Assembly (NCBI GenBank): GCA_965178125.1
Contig: OZ237739.1
Coordinates: forward strand, 1,488,001-1,552,000
Reading direction: 5' to 3'
DNA: 64,000 nt
Source of the DNA: Bilabrum cf. latius
Taxonomy: Eukaryota > Bigyra: Bicosoecida > Bigyra > Bicosoecida
Below are positions 35,248 through 46,909 of this stretch, piece after piece. Numbering within the stretch: the stretch's first letter is position 1; every line of letters begins with the position of its first letter. The notes under the pieces are model-generated. The model was not told where the DNA came from, did no database searches, and worked only from the letters and a program-made list of their open reading frames with translations. The position numbers and the translations under genes were made by a program.

Positions 35248-38200
35248 ATGGCAGCAATCGAACCAGACGGGCCAGCTCTTAGCCCCGGATGCACTGCGGT
35301 CTTGAATGCGTGCGAGCAACTAAAAGCCCAACATGTAGACCCCGAAATAAGAAGCATATTCTAGGCTATAGTTGATTATGGTGGTCCGGAGGCCGCTAAG
35401 TAGCTTGATTTAGCGGCCGGGGAGTATCGCAAACTAGCGAGCGAAACGAGAGACGTCAAGAACCACAGCGACCCCGATGAGTCTTCAATGGATGTAGTCG
35501 AGACATCACTCCCAGTATGTTGCGGTATAATGGCTTGTCCTGGGCTCGAGGAGAGCTGCTTTCCAGACTGGATTATCGATCCGCAAGGTCAGATAGTATT
35601 CGAAGCTCACGAAGCGTGTCTCCGCTGCGAAGACGCTATTTCGCTGAGCTGTTTGTGCAACAGGACCAAATTCAGAAGATCATAGCCTCAAACGTGCAGA
35701 CGAGCGTGCTAGTCATGCTGCTAGCAGCAGTTGTGCCGGAGCGCGTGCAAGCGGTTGGTCGAGTCGACATGCTGCAAGCCGGCCCCCGGGTGCTGCCAGC
35801 CGCGCTTCGTGCTGGGCCCTTCGTCGGCGCTCTTCAACCCTCGACTGGGCATCGTGGTGAGCTCTCGCAGCGAGAACATCATCATCGAGTCGTTGCGGCT
35901 GTTCATCAGCTCCCTGCTCATGAGCCTCATGCTCGTGGTCCTGGCCACCGGGCTAGCCTATCGCCTCACCGACAGGTACAGGGACGTGCCGGACGAGGAC
36001 AAGCCCCTGGACCAGAACCTGGTGGTCATAACCATGGTCAACATCGGGGCCGCCCTCCCCGGCATATTCCGGTGGGACATGGTGTTGGTGATCCTGGCCT
36101 CTGTCCTCTCCGTGTCCATGTACACGCTCTGCTCTGTTAGGCGGGACATGGACCGGCTGCAACTGCCCAGGAACGCGGTTGGGGTGCCCGACATGCTGCT
36201 GGGAATCTCTCGCGTGGTCAGCAGCCGCACGTTTATCAGCTACAGCTGGAAGGGGTGCAGGGGCAGGCTCCCGGACGGGCACCCCGCCATGGGCGCACTC
36301 GCCCTCTCTCGGTCGCTTGCCAGGGCTCTCCCCTCTGCGTGGGTGGACGTGCAGTTCATGGAAAATGCAAAGCTCAATCCGCGCACCATGAAGCGGGCCG
36401 TAGAGGGCTCTTTGTCCACGGTGCTGCTGCTCACGCCGGGCTACATGTACTCGCGGTGGTGCCTGCTCGAGTTCATGTTCGCTCTGCAGGAAGCGGCCTC
36501 AATGCAACTGCACCAGTGGAAGGGGATCGCGCCCACGAAGCTGGTGGCATTCGTGCCTGAGGACGGGGAGCTCCCGGGGCTGGAGTGGGACAGGGGGGTC
36601 AAGAGCGAGTGGCCGCCGGGGCCGCACATGGGGCGGGAGCCTCGGCGCAGCTGCGGGCGGGCTGACATCGTGCGTGCCCTCGAGGCTGCGCACATTCCAG
36701 TGGTGGGGCGGGGCCCGGATTTGGTGCAACACCTTCACGAGAACCTGGTCATGTGCCGGGGGGACGCAGTGGAGGAGTCGTGGCGATCCTCCTGCTGCTG
36801 CTGCTGCTGCTGCAGTCGCCAAGGCAGCGGCAGCAACATCAGCACCAGCAGCGCCAGCAGCGTGGCCTCTGGCACCGGCAGCACCCCGCCAGCCTTGCTA
36901 GCCCCAGAGCCAGACTCGAGCAGCCATCGACACCATGGGTCTAGCTCAGGGGGGGGAACTCTCAGTGCAGCGGCCAGCGCTGGCCGCACCCAGTCTGACG
37001 GGACCTCGTCGTCTTCCATCAACCCCCTGGCCATGGTGCTGGCTGATGGCGGGCAGTCTGCAGGGCTGGAGATGTCTCCAGTGACACCGAGTACTCCTGG
37101 TGACAGTGGGTGGTACCCAGGGATGCAGATGCGTGCCTCTGGCGAATTGGAGAGCACGCAGCAGGAGGCGGCTGCCAAGGAAGAGGAAGAAGAGGAGGAG
37201 GAGGCGGAGGAGGAGGAGGGTATGGACGACGAGACGAATGGCAGAAGACACAGTCTCGCAGAGGAACACGACCTCGAGGAGCGAGTGGCAGGCACTGGCA
37301 GCACCGGGGGCAGTCCCCGCCCCAAGGCGTTCCATCGCCCGTCTGTTGCTTCTTTGCCGCCACAGCCCGGCCCCACATCGCGGGCCCCGGTCTCATCCAT
37401 GCGCCAGTCCAGGGTCTAGCAGATGGAGGGGAGCACCAATAGCAATGGAGAGATGGACTGGGCGGCTGCACAAAGCGGTTTGGTGCAAGTCCCTGGAGGG
37501 TCGACAGCCCTTGCTCCCGCTCCTGCTCCCTCCTCGCTGGTGGCCCCTGGAAGCCCCCCTCTCGAGCACCAGCACCACCACGTGCTGGACCAGGAGGCTG
37601 CCTTCACGTGGTGGAGCAGATCACAGCGGCTAGAGGACTACCACCAGGAGGCGGTGCGCACGCTATCCGTGCCAACCAAGGCGCTGGAGGCGGGGAGTGC
37701 TCCGCGAGACACTGACATGGGCGGAGAGGGGATGCAGGACGCACCGCCCTCGTGCGGGGGCAGGCGCTGCTGCTGGATGACGTGCCCGACATGCGCCTGC
37801 TGCAGCTGCAGGTCGCTGTGGTACTGCCACAACCGGTGCTGCCACTGGGACAGGTACCAGCTGTGCACCCGCACCGTGTTCTCTGGCAGGCTGTACATGA
37901 CGCGGGACGGCAGCAAGGTGGGCATCAGGACGAGGTGCGCCCCCGCGCTTGGCTGGCTGCTGATCCAGGCCAGTCTCATCGCTTACTCCCTAGGTCACAT
38001 ATTCATCGCGCGCTTCTTGTGGAAGAACCCAGTGGCGGCCACTTTGCCTTTGGTGGGTCTCCCCATCGTGCTGCTGGCCACCGCGGTGCAGTTCCTTGAG
38101 GCGGACGCGCGCAACGACACGGACTGGAGGTATCAGCACTCGATGCAGATGCATAAGCTGCTGCTGGCCAGGCAAATATCACTTCGGCTGTCTTCGCCCA

Positions 38201-39318
38201 GGCGCCTGCGCATCGCCATCATGGTGGGCCCAGACATCCAGCGGCTGCCCACGTCCGTGCGGGGCACTCGCAACTTCTTGCGAGCCGTCGGGTTCGGGGT
38301 GGGCATCTATCGGCTTTCGCGGGAGAAGAAACAGCGCATGGTGCGCATGTCGCAGTCGAATGGAGGCGCAGGCACCGCAGCAAAGTCAATCTACGCGTGG
38401 CGGCTGGTGGAAGGCTCCGGTGCAGATCTCCCCGCTGGTCAGATCGGGTCCATGGAGGCGGGCCAGCAGCCCGAGTCATTCAACCAGCAGATTGGGCCTG
38501 CCACCACGAATCCGAGCGGGAAGTCCGAGCACGGGTTTGCTCGGGAGGTCCGCTCCGATTGCCTCCAGCCGCACGTAGTGTATCTGTTCGTGGTCATGGA
38601 GGAGGAGGAGGGCGCCGCGTTCATCAGCGTGGAGGACGGCAGGGCGCAGGCCGCCCTCGCCGCGCACGAGAGATTCGTAACCAGCCCAACAGAGCTGAGT
38701 CGCCGCTTGCTGGTGGTGCTGCAGCCAGAGTAGCCCAGGGCGGCGGGCGGGGGCAAGGGCTCAACCCGAAGGGGGGGACCTGGCCCGACGGAGGGTGAGC
38801 GGCTGCTCAAAGCGCTCGAGTCCAAGGTGGCGCCTGCGCTGCACAATGGAGATGGCAACTGTAATGGACTGGGGGGTACTGGCAGAGAAAAGACTGGTGG
38901 AAGCTAGAATGGGTACATCGGCAGCTTGGCCAGCAGCAGCAGCACTGGTCGGCAGCCCGTTGCCCAGCCGGTGGCGGGCCATTCTCACCACCACCTCGGT
39001 AGTCGCTCTGGGTCCCTGGTGGTGAGCCCGGGGATCTCAGGGCTGGCAGTGGCTCAGAGCACGGGGGCGCCGTTCGCGCCCCATGGACATGGCAAGGGGG
39101 TGGGCGGCGGGGGGGGCGCCAGCGCGCTGGCAGGCTCGCCTCTCTGCCAGCTGGATGTGCCCGCCGTGATGGGAAAGCACAGCAAGGTGCGCACGGGCTA
39201 CGCGCGCGAACCGTGGACAGGCGACGAGAAGCCCACCCTCCTGGGCAGCAGCCTCGGGCAGCTGGGGGTCGGCGTACTGGAGGCAGGGCCGGGGGAGGCT
39301 GCTGGCACCGAAGTGTGA
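35248..39318 (+). CDS. Large membrane protein with TIR-like domain and Cys-rich clusters
   Basis: The ATG at 35248 follows an in-frame TGA and opens a frame of 1,356 residues ending at TGA 39316. After a coiled N-terminus, two Cys-rich clusters precede hydrophobic segments (LRLFISSLLMSLMLVVLATG and VITMVNIGAALPGIFRWDMV), near residues 210-300. A TIR-like domain spans about residues 325-445. It shows TFISYSWKG, a W-V-D strand, RTMKRAVEGSLSTVLLLTPG and YMYSRWCLLEFMFALQEAA, matching the FISYS, WxD and S-x-WC-x-xE pattern of TIR and SEFIR folds. The second half holds low-complexity sequence, another Cys cluster (CCWMTCPTCACCSC) and further membrane segments (ALGWLLIQASLIAYSLGHIF, NPVAATLPLVGLPIVLLATA). 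Eight in-frame TAGs occur, three packed into the Cys-rich stretch 35683-35724. Whether the TIR-like domain signals or cleaves NAD cannot be told from sequence. Confidence 0.75.
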
Positions 39319-39549
39319 GCGTCTAGATCGATACCGCAACACACCTCGGTGCTAGTTACCTCGGTATCTTTTCCTGGCAGAAATTAATTGAGAAAACAAG
39401 GACATTCCACTGAGTTTGTTGTGCGTAACAATGTTTTAAACAATAGGTGATTACAGTCAGGCTGCTGTAGGACTAGCAGCGCAACTCGATTCGGCGACAT
39501 GGGACCATTGAAATCATCCAGATCTGATCTAGCAAATCATTGGAGCAAA

Positions 39550-41231
39550 TCAGGACGACACAGACGCTGCCCCACCCACCGCGGCCGCTCCATCTTCCCT
39601 CCCCTCCGCGGGTGCCTTCGCGTACTCGCCGGTGGGAGGCCCGGGCAGCTTTGGCGCGGGCGTGTTGAGGTCACCCGCAGTCCACGCGGTCATCAAATCA
39701 CCCGCTTTGAGCCACCCGATGATAAACTCCGGGGGCTGCGAGCCTCCGGGGACCATGCCTACCCCGGTCGTGTGCCCGATAGGGATCATGGCGTGCGGCT
39801 CGAGCACCTTGAGGTCCTTCAGCCGGGGGCCCGCGGCGGAGGGAACACCCAAGGAGGTACGCTCCTCGTGACCCTCCGGCAGCTCCGCCAGAGCGGTTGC
39901 AACCGCCTCGATGTTCCCCGCCAGGATGGGGGCTGCTTCCTTGGCCTGGTAGGCCGTCCTGGTCATGCCCTCCAGCATGGCGCAGTCGCCCACGGCGAAC
40001 AGACGGCTGCTGAGGGGCTTGCGCGGGTCAGCTGCAGAGGCCACCATGCCTTGCTTGGTGATGGCGATGCCCCCTCTGCTGGCGGCCTGCTTGAGTCCCT
40101 CCCAGTCAGAGTCAGCGGCGGGGCCCACCAGAGGGGCAGCCCCCCTCGCGTTGATCACTAGGTCCACCTCGATCGACTCCGAGGCGGCCCCTTTCGCAGC
40201 TCCGCTGCCGTTCTCCAGTCGCAGAGTGAGGGCCTCCCCCTTCCCCGCGGCCCGCAGCACCCCCTGCGCCACTTCCTGCGCCTGCTCCTGGTCCGGAACC
40301 CCCCTGCGGCCCATGCGCACCTCGATGCCCTCCTTCTCCAGGCGGGCCAGGGCCACGCCGGCGAAATTCTCCATGTTCTTGTCCGGGTGGTTGTTGGCCT
40401 TGTCAGAGAACAGGCGGGGCCCCGAGTGGACGAGCACGACCTGCTTGCCTGGGTATGCTGCCTTGATCTCGAAGCTGAGCTCCACGCCCACCGCGCCGCC
40501 GCCCACGACCGCCACGCGCCCGGCGCCCTTCACTGCATCCGCAATCTTTGCAAAAGTCTCGATTCCAGATGCTTTATCGGCCGAATCCGGCTTTGCGGGT
40601 CCTTTTTGCCTTGAACCCGTGCAAAGCGCCACGAAATCGAACCCCTGAGACTCCACTGCTCCATCCGCGCGCTTGTAATGAACCACATGCCTCGAAGCTT
40701 CTCCCTCAGAGATTTTGATTACTTCAGCGCGAACGACTCGTCCATTCGGAGCGGGCAGAAGCTTGTCGTATGGCAAAAATGCAGCGGCGTCGGCGAAGCC
40801 AGGCCACACCGCGCTCCTTGCGCCTGCCATCGCATGAAACAGGGCATCCCTCTTATCGAACAAAGATACCTGCGTATTATATTTGGCCAAGGCGCTTGGG
40901 TCGTAGCCTTTCTGATGTAGCCCGGGGTTAAACGATAGATGTCGCAGCGGGCAATCTGTACGGCATAGCGGGGATTCCCCGGCTGTAGCGCACCATCAAA
41001 TTCGGGACCAGCGACCCGATTGAACCGTATCAAAGCATCATTTAAGATGATAAGCTGCCCCACGGCAGCAGCGCTACTGGAGACAGCCACCTAGAATATC
41101 GTACTGTGTCTACTTACCTGCATGCCACTCTTTGCCAATTTACTAGCGACCGCAGCACCCGCGTACCCACCACCGATGACTGCAGCTGTCATTGACTTGG
41201 CTTGCTCGGGCAGCGAGCGTCCACATCCCAT
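39550..41231 (-). CDS. AIFM2: FSP1/AIFM2-type FAD-dependent NAD(P)H:quinone oxidoreductase, two exons
   Basis: A flavoprotein of the AIF/NDH-2 family. Human FSP1 regenerates ubiquinol at membranes and suppresses ferroptosis. Exon 1 is 41118-41231 and exon 2 is 39550-40911, with a 206-base GTAAGT...CATCAG intron, giving 491 residues. I chose the ATG at 41231 because it gives MGCGRSLPEQ, a Met-Gly-Cys start fit for N-myristoylation and palmitoylation, as in FSP1. The FAD-binding AAVIGGGYAGAAVA motif follows at once. The NAD(P)H-binding VAVVGGGAVGVELSFEI lies near residue 173, and the second FAD motif (RLFAVGDCA) near 342. An Ala/Lys-rich tail extends past the usual 373 residues. No in-frame TAG occurs, and the stop is TGA. 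Confidence 0.88.
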
Positions 41232-41338
41232 GTTTACAGCGAAAGCTTGAACTGTGAAGGTGACTGGTCACTGCCAAGGGTCGCACGTCTATGACGTCAG
41301 AGAAGCATCCAGCGAACTCCACAGAACCTTCACTATGC

Positions 41339-42256
41339 TTAGATACCAAGCTTGCGAAACAGTAGGTAGAGGAACGTGCAGACGCACAAACCAACGACGA
41401 CTGCCACAATCAAACCGTCTCGCTGCCTCCGGTTGTGGATGGCTCGCAGCAGGCGGCTCACGCCCGGCAGCTGAGAGGCCATCTGCTCCAGGCCACCCAG
41501 CGTGCCGCCCAGGCTGCCGCCCTGTTGGTCAAGAGACTGCTGACCCTCTGTTGCCTGGCTGCGGGTAGTCCAGGATATCATGGTGGCACGGTTGCCGCGA
41601 CATGTATTGAGAATGATTATTGCTGCAAGGCTGCCGTTGCTCGTCACAGCTAACTCACCTGGCCATCTCGCCGATTGTACGGGCTGCGGCCTGGATTCCA
41701 CCTCGTTCCCGAAGTAGTGCGTGCTCGACTTCCTCGTCGTGCCCGGACCGAGCCGCACCGGCTCCAGCAAGCAAGTCTCGATGGTCCAGGTACCGTCGAA
41801 TCTGTTCTGAAACCCTATTGAACCGAGACATGACGTCCTGCAGCAATTGATGAATGGGCATAGGTCTAAAGAATACATTCCAACGATAAGGTTCGCAACA
41901 GAGCGCTCCATCCATGGACTCACAGCTGTGCTGTCCGCGTATCTCTGCGCAACTTCCATTTCTGGCCCTGGCTATTGTGCGGAGGGATGGGAACCCAATT
42001 CCCGCACAGTATTCTATAGTTCAACCATTTTGGATCTGGCAGCTTGTACTCTGCCTAGTATGGCTGCACTATCCAGGCTGTCGGAGGCTGAAGTCGGACT
42101 GCTTCTCGAACTTGATTTGTCCCTTAATCCATCTCCAATTGACCCGAGCTCGTCGATCATTCGCTCCACGCGAGGGTGTAGATGAATTGCCTGCCTCTTT
42201 ACGCTATTCCACTCCATCTTGAAGAGTTGCGAGCCTCGGACTTGCGGCCAAGCCAT
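41339..42256 (-). CDS. GOS1: Golgi Qb-SNARE GOS1/GOSR1, three exons
   Basis: A tail-anchored SNARE of Golgi transport. Exons are 41924-42256, 41659-41837 and 41339-41558. Both introns start GTGAGT and end TGCAG or CGCAG, and phases agree. The product is 243 residues, close to plant GOS12 (238). The SNARE motif and tail align well with plant GOS1: RERGGIQAAARTIGEMA, SQATEGQQSLDQQ, then LEQMASQLPGVSRLLRAI, the basic NRRQRD and a C-terminal anchor (GLIVAVVVGLCVCTFLYLLF). The stop is TAA immediately after the anchor, as expected for a tail-anchored protein, which independently shows that UAA is a stop. Two in-frame TAGs lie in exon 1 (42014 and near 41960). The end of exon 1 is the least certain part of the model. 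Confidence 0.85.
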
Positions 42257-42346
42257 GATGATTCAGGGTTACAACCGCCGCTTCCGAAGTTATGTTGCTG
42301 TGATGATGCGAGGTAGCCATCACAGGCGGCGCACTGGGTTCAAAAT

Positions 42347-44560
42347 ATGTCAGAATCCCTTCTGCACGCGGCATAGCGCGGCGACGATGCGCTGGCAAGA
42401 TCCCTACTGGAAGGCGGAGCGGTGCCGGATGGCCACAGCACAACGGACGGGAAGACGGCTCTCATGGCCGCTGCCTCCGGCGGGTTCAAAAGCATAGTGA
42501 ATCTGTTGCTGACTGCCAAGCAAGCTCGAGCTTCTACATCAGCTCAGGATAAGCAGGGCTTCACCGCGTTGCACCATGCAGCTTTCAACGGGCATGCGTC
42601 AATTTGTCTCGTCTTGCTCTTTTATGGAGCGTTACCTGAAACAACCGATAATGCAGGTAGTACAGCTATGGATGCTGCCAGAGCGAATGGGTCAGTCCAA
42701 CTGAGCGCCACACCAACCAGCATTCCAGCACTGCCTAGAGTCAATGCACGACACGCTATCGCTCGTCAAGTCTGTCGTTTCTAGCATCGCCGCAGTCATA
42801 CCGGGCTAATATAGTCAATATCTAGGAGGATGCCGGAGATACGTCTTCCAGCTCCGCCGGATCCCCCGGTTCTGGTTCGTCGCGCTCCCGGGGAGCTCGT
42901 GATCCAATGGGACTCTGGCAGTCCCGCTTCGAGCGCGCCTGCTGCTTCCTCACAAGGCAGTGGCGGCGGTCTTTTGGACGTTGCAGGTTACCAGGTGCAG
43001 ATTGCTCAGCTACCAATGAAGTCATGGCGCGACGTGGGCCACCTGAAAGCAGGCGCAGCCCCCGACGGCAGCAAAGGGAGGGTCGGCGCAGCCAAGCGCA
43101 AGGTTCGAGTGGCGCGGTTGCAACCGGGGCAGTCGTACGTGACTAGAGTGCGCGCACAAAACGGGTATGGGTGGGGCGACTGGTCCGAGGAAAGCGCCGC
43201 GATGCAGACTGAAGCAGCATCGGATGGGGCCGGCGCCGACTCGAGTAGACGCAGCCGCGAGGACGGCAAGGGACAGGGGCGTAAGGAAGGGGACAAGCCG
43301 CCGGGGCTGTTCTGGGGCCGTCCTGTGCGGGAGGATGCAGAAGAGTCAGGAGGACGCAAGTTTGGCCGCGTCTCCCCCCTGTCCGGCTCGCAGCCATCGA
43401 GCGCGAGAGAGAGTCGTGGTCGGGCTGGGGCCAGCACTGGAGCCGCGGTCAAGGGCCAGGGTATCAGCAAGCAAATGGGATCATTTGGCCGAGGCATGGA
43501 TCTGGATATTGACTCGGATGGTCTAGGGATGATGTCTGGTGACCCGCCCTACGGAGACGACGACGTGCCGTCCCTTGCGTCTAGTCAGGAGCTGCCGTCA
43601 CCAGTGGGTGGCAGCAGAAGCACCATAGGCCAACTGCTCAGGGCCAGTAGACACGGCAAGGGAGGTGCATCTGTGGGATCAATGTCCGGTGATCTGGACG
43701 CCTCCACGGAGGACGGTGGGAGCCGTCGAAAGGGGGGTGACGATGGTGTGGCACCCGTGCTCAGCAGGCTGGGCAACCACGGGAGCAGCGAGTCTTGGGC
43801 CAGCAGGGGTGAGGCTGGCAACAAAGGGAGCGGGCCGGAACCGCTGGGAGGGAACGCACAGGGAATGCGGCCAAGCAAAGGGGACTCAAGCAAAGGCGGT
43901 GGCAGCCCCCGCGTGGACGCCCCGCGGGTCAACCCGATGGAGAGGGAGCTTCGGGCAGCCCTCGACGGGACAAAAAGGTAGTTGCGGCACGAAAGGATGC
44001 TGCGACACGAGTTAGAGAAGCAAGTGGCATCTGTTGAGCTACGGGCACGTCGGGCGGAGAGGTAGGCCAAGGCTGCGGAGGCGAGCAGTAGCAGTGGCAC
44101 TGCTTCGGGCCCGCAGAGTAAGACAGACCAAAGGCCGGCAGGCGGTAGCGCTGCTGCCAGTGGTGGTAAGGCTGCGCAAGGCACGGATGGTGCTGCCAGC
44201 GCCCCATCCCTTCGGCTGCACACTCGATCTGAGCTCCGGGGCATGACCCTCGGCGAGCTTTCGTCGGTGCAGCGGAGGATGGAGGCCTCGCTAGATGTTG
44301 TGCGAGAGGTGCGCGAGGCGCGGCTGCTTCAGGACAAGAAGCAGGGGCTTAGAACGTGCGTTGTGTGCAAGGCGAGGCCGCGGTGCGTCGTTATGCTCCC
44401 ATGCAAACACATGGTGGCCTGCCGCACGTGCACTGATCGACTTGTGGCGGATGCAGCCGTGGCGCCAGACCCGGAGGGGTCCGCTGATCCCATGCTGGGG
44501 TCATTCAAGTGCCCCCAGTGCAGGGCGGTCGTCGATTCGGTTGTTGATGTGTTCTTCTGA
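42347..44560 (+). CDS. Ankyrin-FN3-RING protein, probable E3 ubiquitin ligase
   Basis: The frame starts MSESLLHAA-x-RGDDALARSL, the first of three ankyrin repeats (next KTALMAAASGGFKSIVNLLL and FTALHHAAFNGHASICLVLL). A fibronectin type III domain follows (PPDPPVLVRRAPGELVIQWD...LQPGQSYVTRVRAQNGYGWG). After about 300 residues of Gly/Ser-rich linker and a short coil comes a C3HC4 RING finger of the IAP type (CVVCKARPRCVVMLPCKH...C..C...FKCPQCRAVV) at the extreme C-terminus. A probable 135-base intron (42691-42825, GTCAGT...ATCTAG, with GGGCTAAT upstream of the acceptor) is a multiple of three. The product is 692 residues if it is removed and 737 if not. In-frame TAGs are at 42374, 43979 and 44063, the last two in the coil. 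The stop is TGA. Confidence 0.85.
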
Positions 44561-44668
44561 CAACCGCATTGGATGGTAGAGCACTGAATGCTGTGCGGGC
44601 AAAGCCACTCACAATCTCCTGACTGTTGATGCACATGCACATGGATGTACCGACCAAGTTGTTTCGAG

Positions 44669-46909
44669 TCACAGTAGCAGACCAGACCCTGCCGAGCTGC
44701 CATCTCCCACAGGGCCACTTGCGACACTCCCGACTCGAACGGAATCCTCCTTATCTACACGAGCCCTTTTCTGCGATGCTTCTCCAGTGCCTGCTCGGTT
44801 CGTCTCCTGTTCCGCCCCAGAATCGGTCGAAGCTGATTCGGACGACTCCGACGCCCCACCCGCTGCTCCTGCTTCTCTCCGCGCTGGGGTGCGCTCGGGG
44901 GTGTCTTCGGACCACCCACGAGCGACTGCGGCGGGCTTATCAAGGCGCAGGCACGGCCTTCTTTGCTCTGCTGCCTGAAGCTCACCGCGAGTCTCCACCT
45001 TGGTGAGCAGATCCTCCAGAAAGTCTAGCCGGTGCCAGAACACGAGAATCTTGTGTCTGGCATCGCAGGGGCACAGCTCATCCATATGCCTTGGCTTCGC
45101 CACGCGCTGCTCCTCTTCTTCGTCAACGGGGGCCTCCTCGATGCCCATTTCTTGCAACTCTAGCAGGCGCTCCTTACGTCGTGCATGGCACGCCATCCGC
45201 TGCCTCTACGCTTCCAGGCGGCAAGCCTTGGAGTAGCAAACCACAGCTGAAAGATAGCACATCTTCTTGGTGACCACGCAGTCGTACCTGGGCTCGTGAC
45301 CCTTGAGTTCAACCGCCCGGCCCGCGCCCCCAGTTGTTCGGGTGAACGCCTCACGCTGCCGGCTCTCCTCCCTGATGATCCGGCGGAGCTCATTCGCTAC
45401 CCGACGGCACGTGTCGGGTTCGTACTCCATGTGGTGCATGGCCATTTTGATCACCAGCTCCTCTAGGGAGACGCACACCGGGCGAGCCCCTCTACTCACA
45501 CTGTAGTCTAGTACGGATTGCCGGCCGTATGGCAGCCAATCTGGCAGGGCAAAGTTGCACGCCTCGGCCACATTGAAGCCGTGCGAAAACCCGCCATGAT
45601 ACGCCTATGGGAAGGTGATCACAAACTAGCCAGGCTCCTGCAGCAGCTTGCACACGCGAACCCCAGCGGCCTTCAATATGGACGGTGGGATCACCGTTGT
45701 CATATGATGCAGCAAGTCCGGGTGTTCTTCCATGCGCTCGTGCACGAACTGGCGCATCGTCTCCTGAAACAGCTTGTAGTCGTCTGGGGCGATGCCGTAC
45801 CACTGCTTACCCTCGCCGTGAAACATGTAGTTCACGCTGTAAAAGTACTAGTCCTCCAGGTGAAACGCGAAAGAGGCAAAGATCATACCGGAATACAACC
45901 AAGGCACGTTGATGCCAGCAGTCTCCTCGTGTATGTGCCGAATGGGGCTGCCCTGCAAGTAAGGCATGTTGTTGATGTTCCAGCCCGTATTCTTGTAGTA
46001 ATCTGGCGAGCTGAGGTCCACAGGCAGCTCGCTAGGAGGCGTGAATTCGCCCCGCGAGGACGGTAGCGGGAACCCCGACCCGTAAATCCGAGTGTCCTGA
46101 TCGTTGCCATACTCGACACACAGTTCTGTCTTGCCAGTCTCCACAATGTCCCAGTACTCTTGCTCGACACGTGCAGCCATCATGGCTACCTTGGATACCG
46201 GGAGGGGCCTGCTCGCGAAAGGAGGCGTGCGCACAGGGATGCCCCCGGGGCTGCTACTGCTGGACGACTAGCCCGCCCCCGAAGCTGCCTGGCTCGGGGA
46301 GGTGCTGGGTTGGCCACCGACACCCACGCAGTCACCTTTGCTTGCCGCTGGAGGTACGGCTCGCGAAGGCAGCAGGTGCGGGAAGTGGGTCTCTTTGAAA
46401 CGGTTGGCCATGGCCATGTACTCCAGAAGGGTATAGTTACGCCCATCTGGAAATGGTAAACCCTGCTGGAGGGAGTGCACCGCTTGCCGTCGGGTGGAGA
46501 ATTTTCGGCTCATAACATCCGTTGACAGCCCGCACGGCGGGTTCCACCCCTCTGGCGGCACTATCCTCACGATGCCGTACTTGTACCCGGCCTCAGAAAT
46601 GCTTCGGATGTACTTCATTGGATCTCGCCACTCCTCCGCGGTCGGCGTGAAGCATGGCGCCTCCGGGATATCAACTTCTCTGACGCGGGACTTGTCCAGC
46701 TTGGACCTGTCCATGGCCACCTGCAACATGCGCTGTTCCGCAGCGCTCATGCCGACATCACATTGAGCCGCAGCTCGGCTTGACTGCACTCGCCTACGCT
46801 TGCGTCCGGCATGTTGAGATGCCGCACTGGCAGGTTCGGCCAGGGCCTGCAAGCCCTGCTTGGGTTGTTCCCCAGCACCGGCCGGGTTCATGCCTGCGAC
46901 CGCCTCCAT
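44669..46909 (-). CDS. KDM5/JMJ14-type JmjC histone H3K4 demethylase
   Basis: An Fe(II)/2-oxoglutarate demethylase of the KDM5/plant JMJ14 group, 746 residues, ATG 46909 to TGA 44669. JmjN lies near residue 80 ([18 protein letters not shown], then [15 protein letters not shown]). JmjC spans about 325-460: [20 protein letters not shown] gives the H-x-E/D iron ligands, followed by [17 protein letters not shown] and [20 protein letters not shown] with the third His. A C5HC2-like finger follows. No PHD finger or ARID domain is seen, as in plant JMJ14. Five in-frame TAGs occur (46268, 45848, 45626, 45605 and one at 45197-45205). Three of them are inside the catalytic JmjC fold, so translation must pass TAG for the enzyme to exist. 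Confidence 0.92.

Noticed and set aside
42784-42816. Two in-frame TAGs between the ankyrin and FN3 parts as extra sense codons
   Set aside because: The stretch has a GT donor, a CTAAT branch-like motif and an AG acceptor, its length is a multiple of three, and the residues are unlike either domain. An intron is more likely, so these were not counted as sense TAGs.
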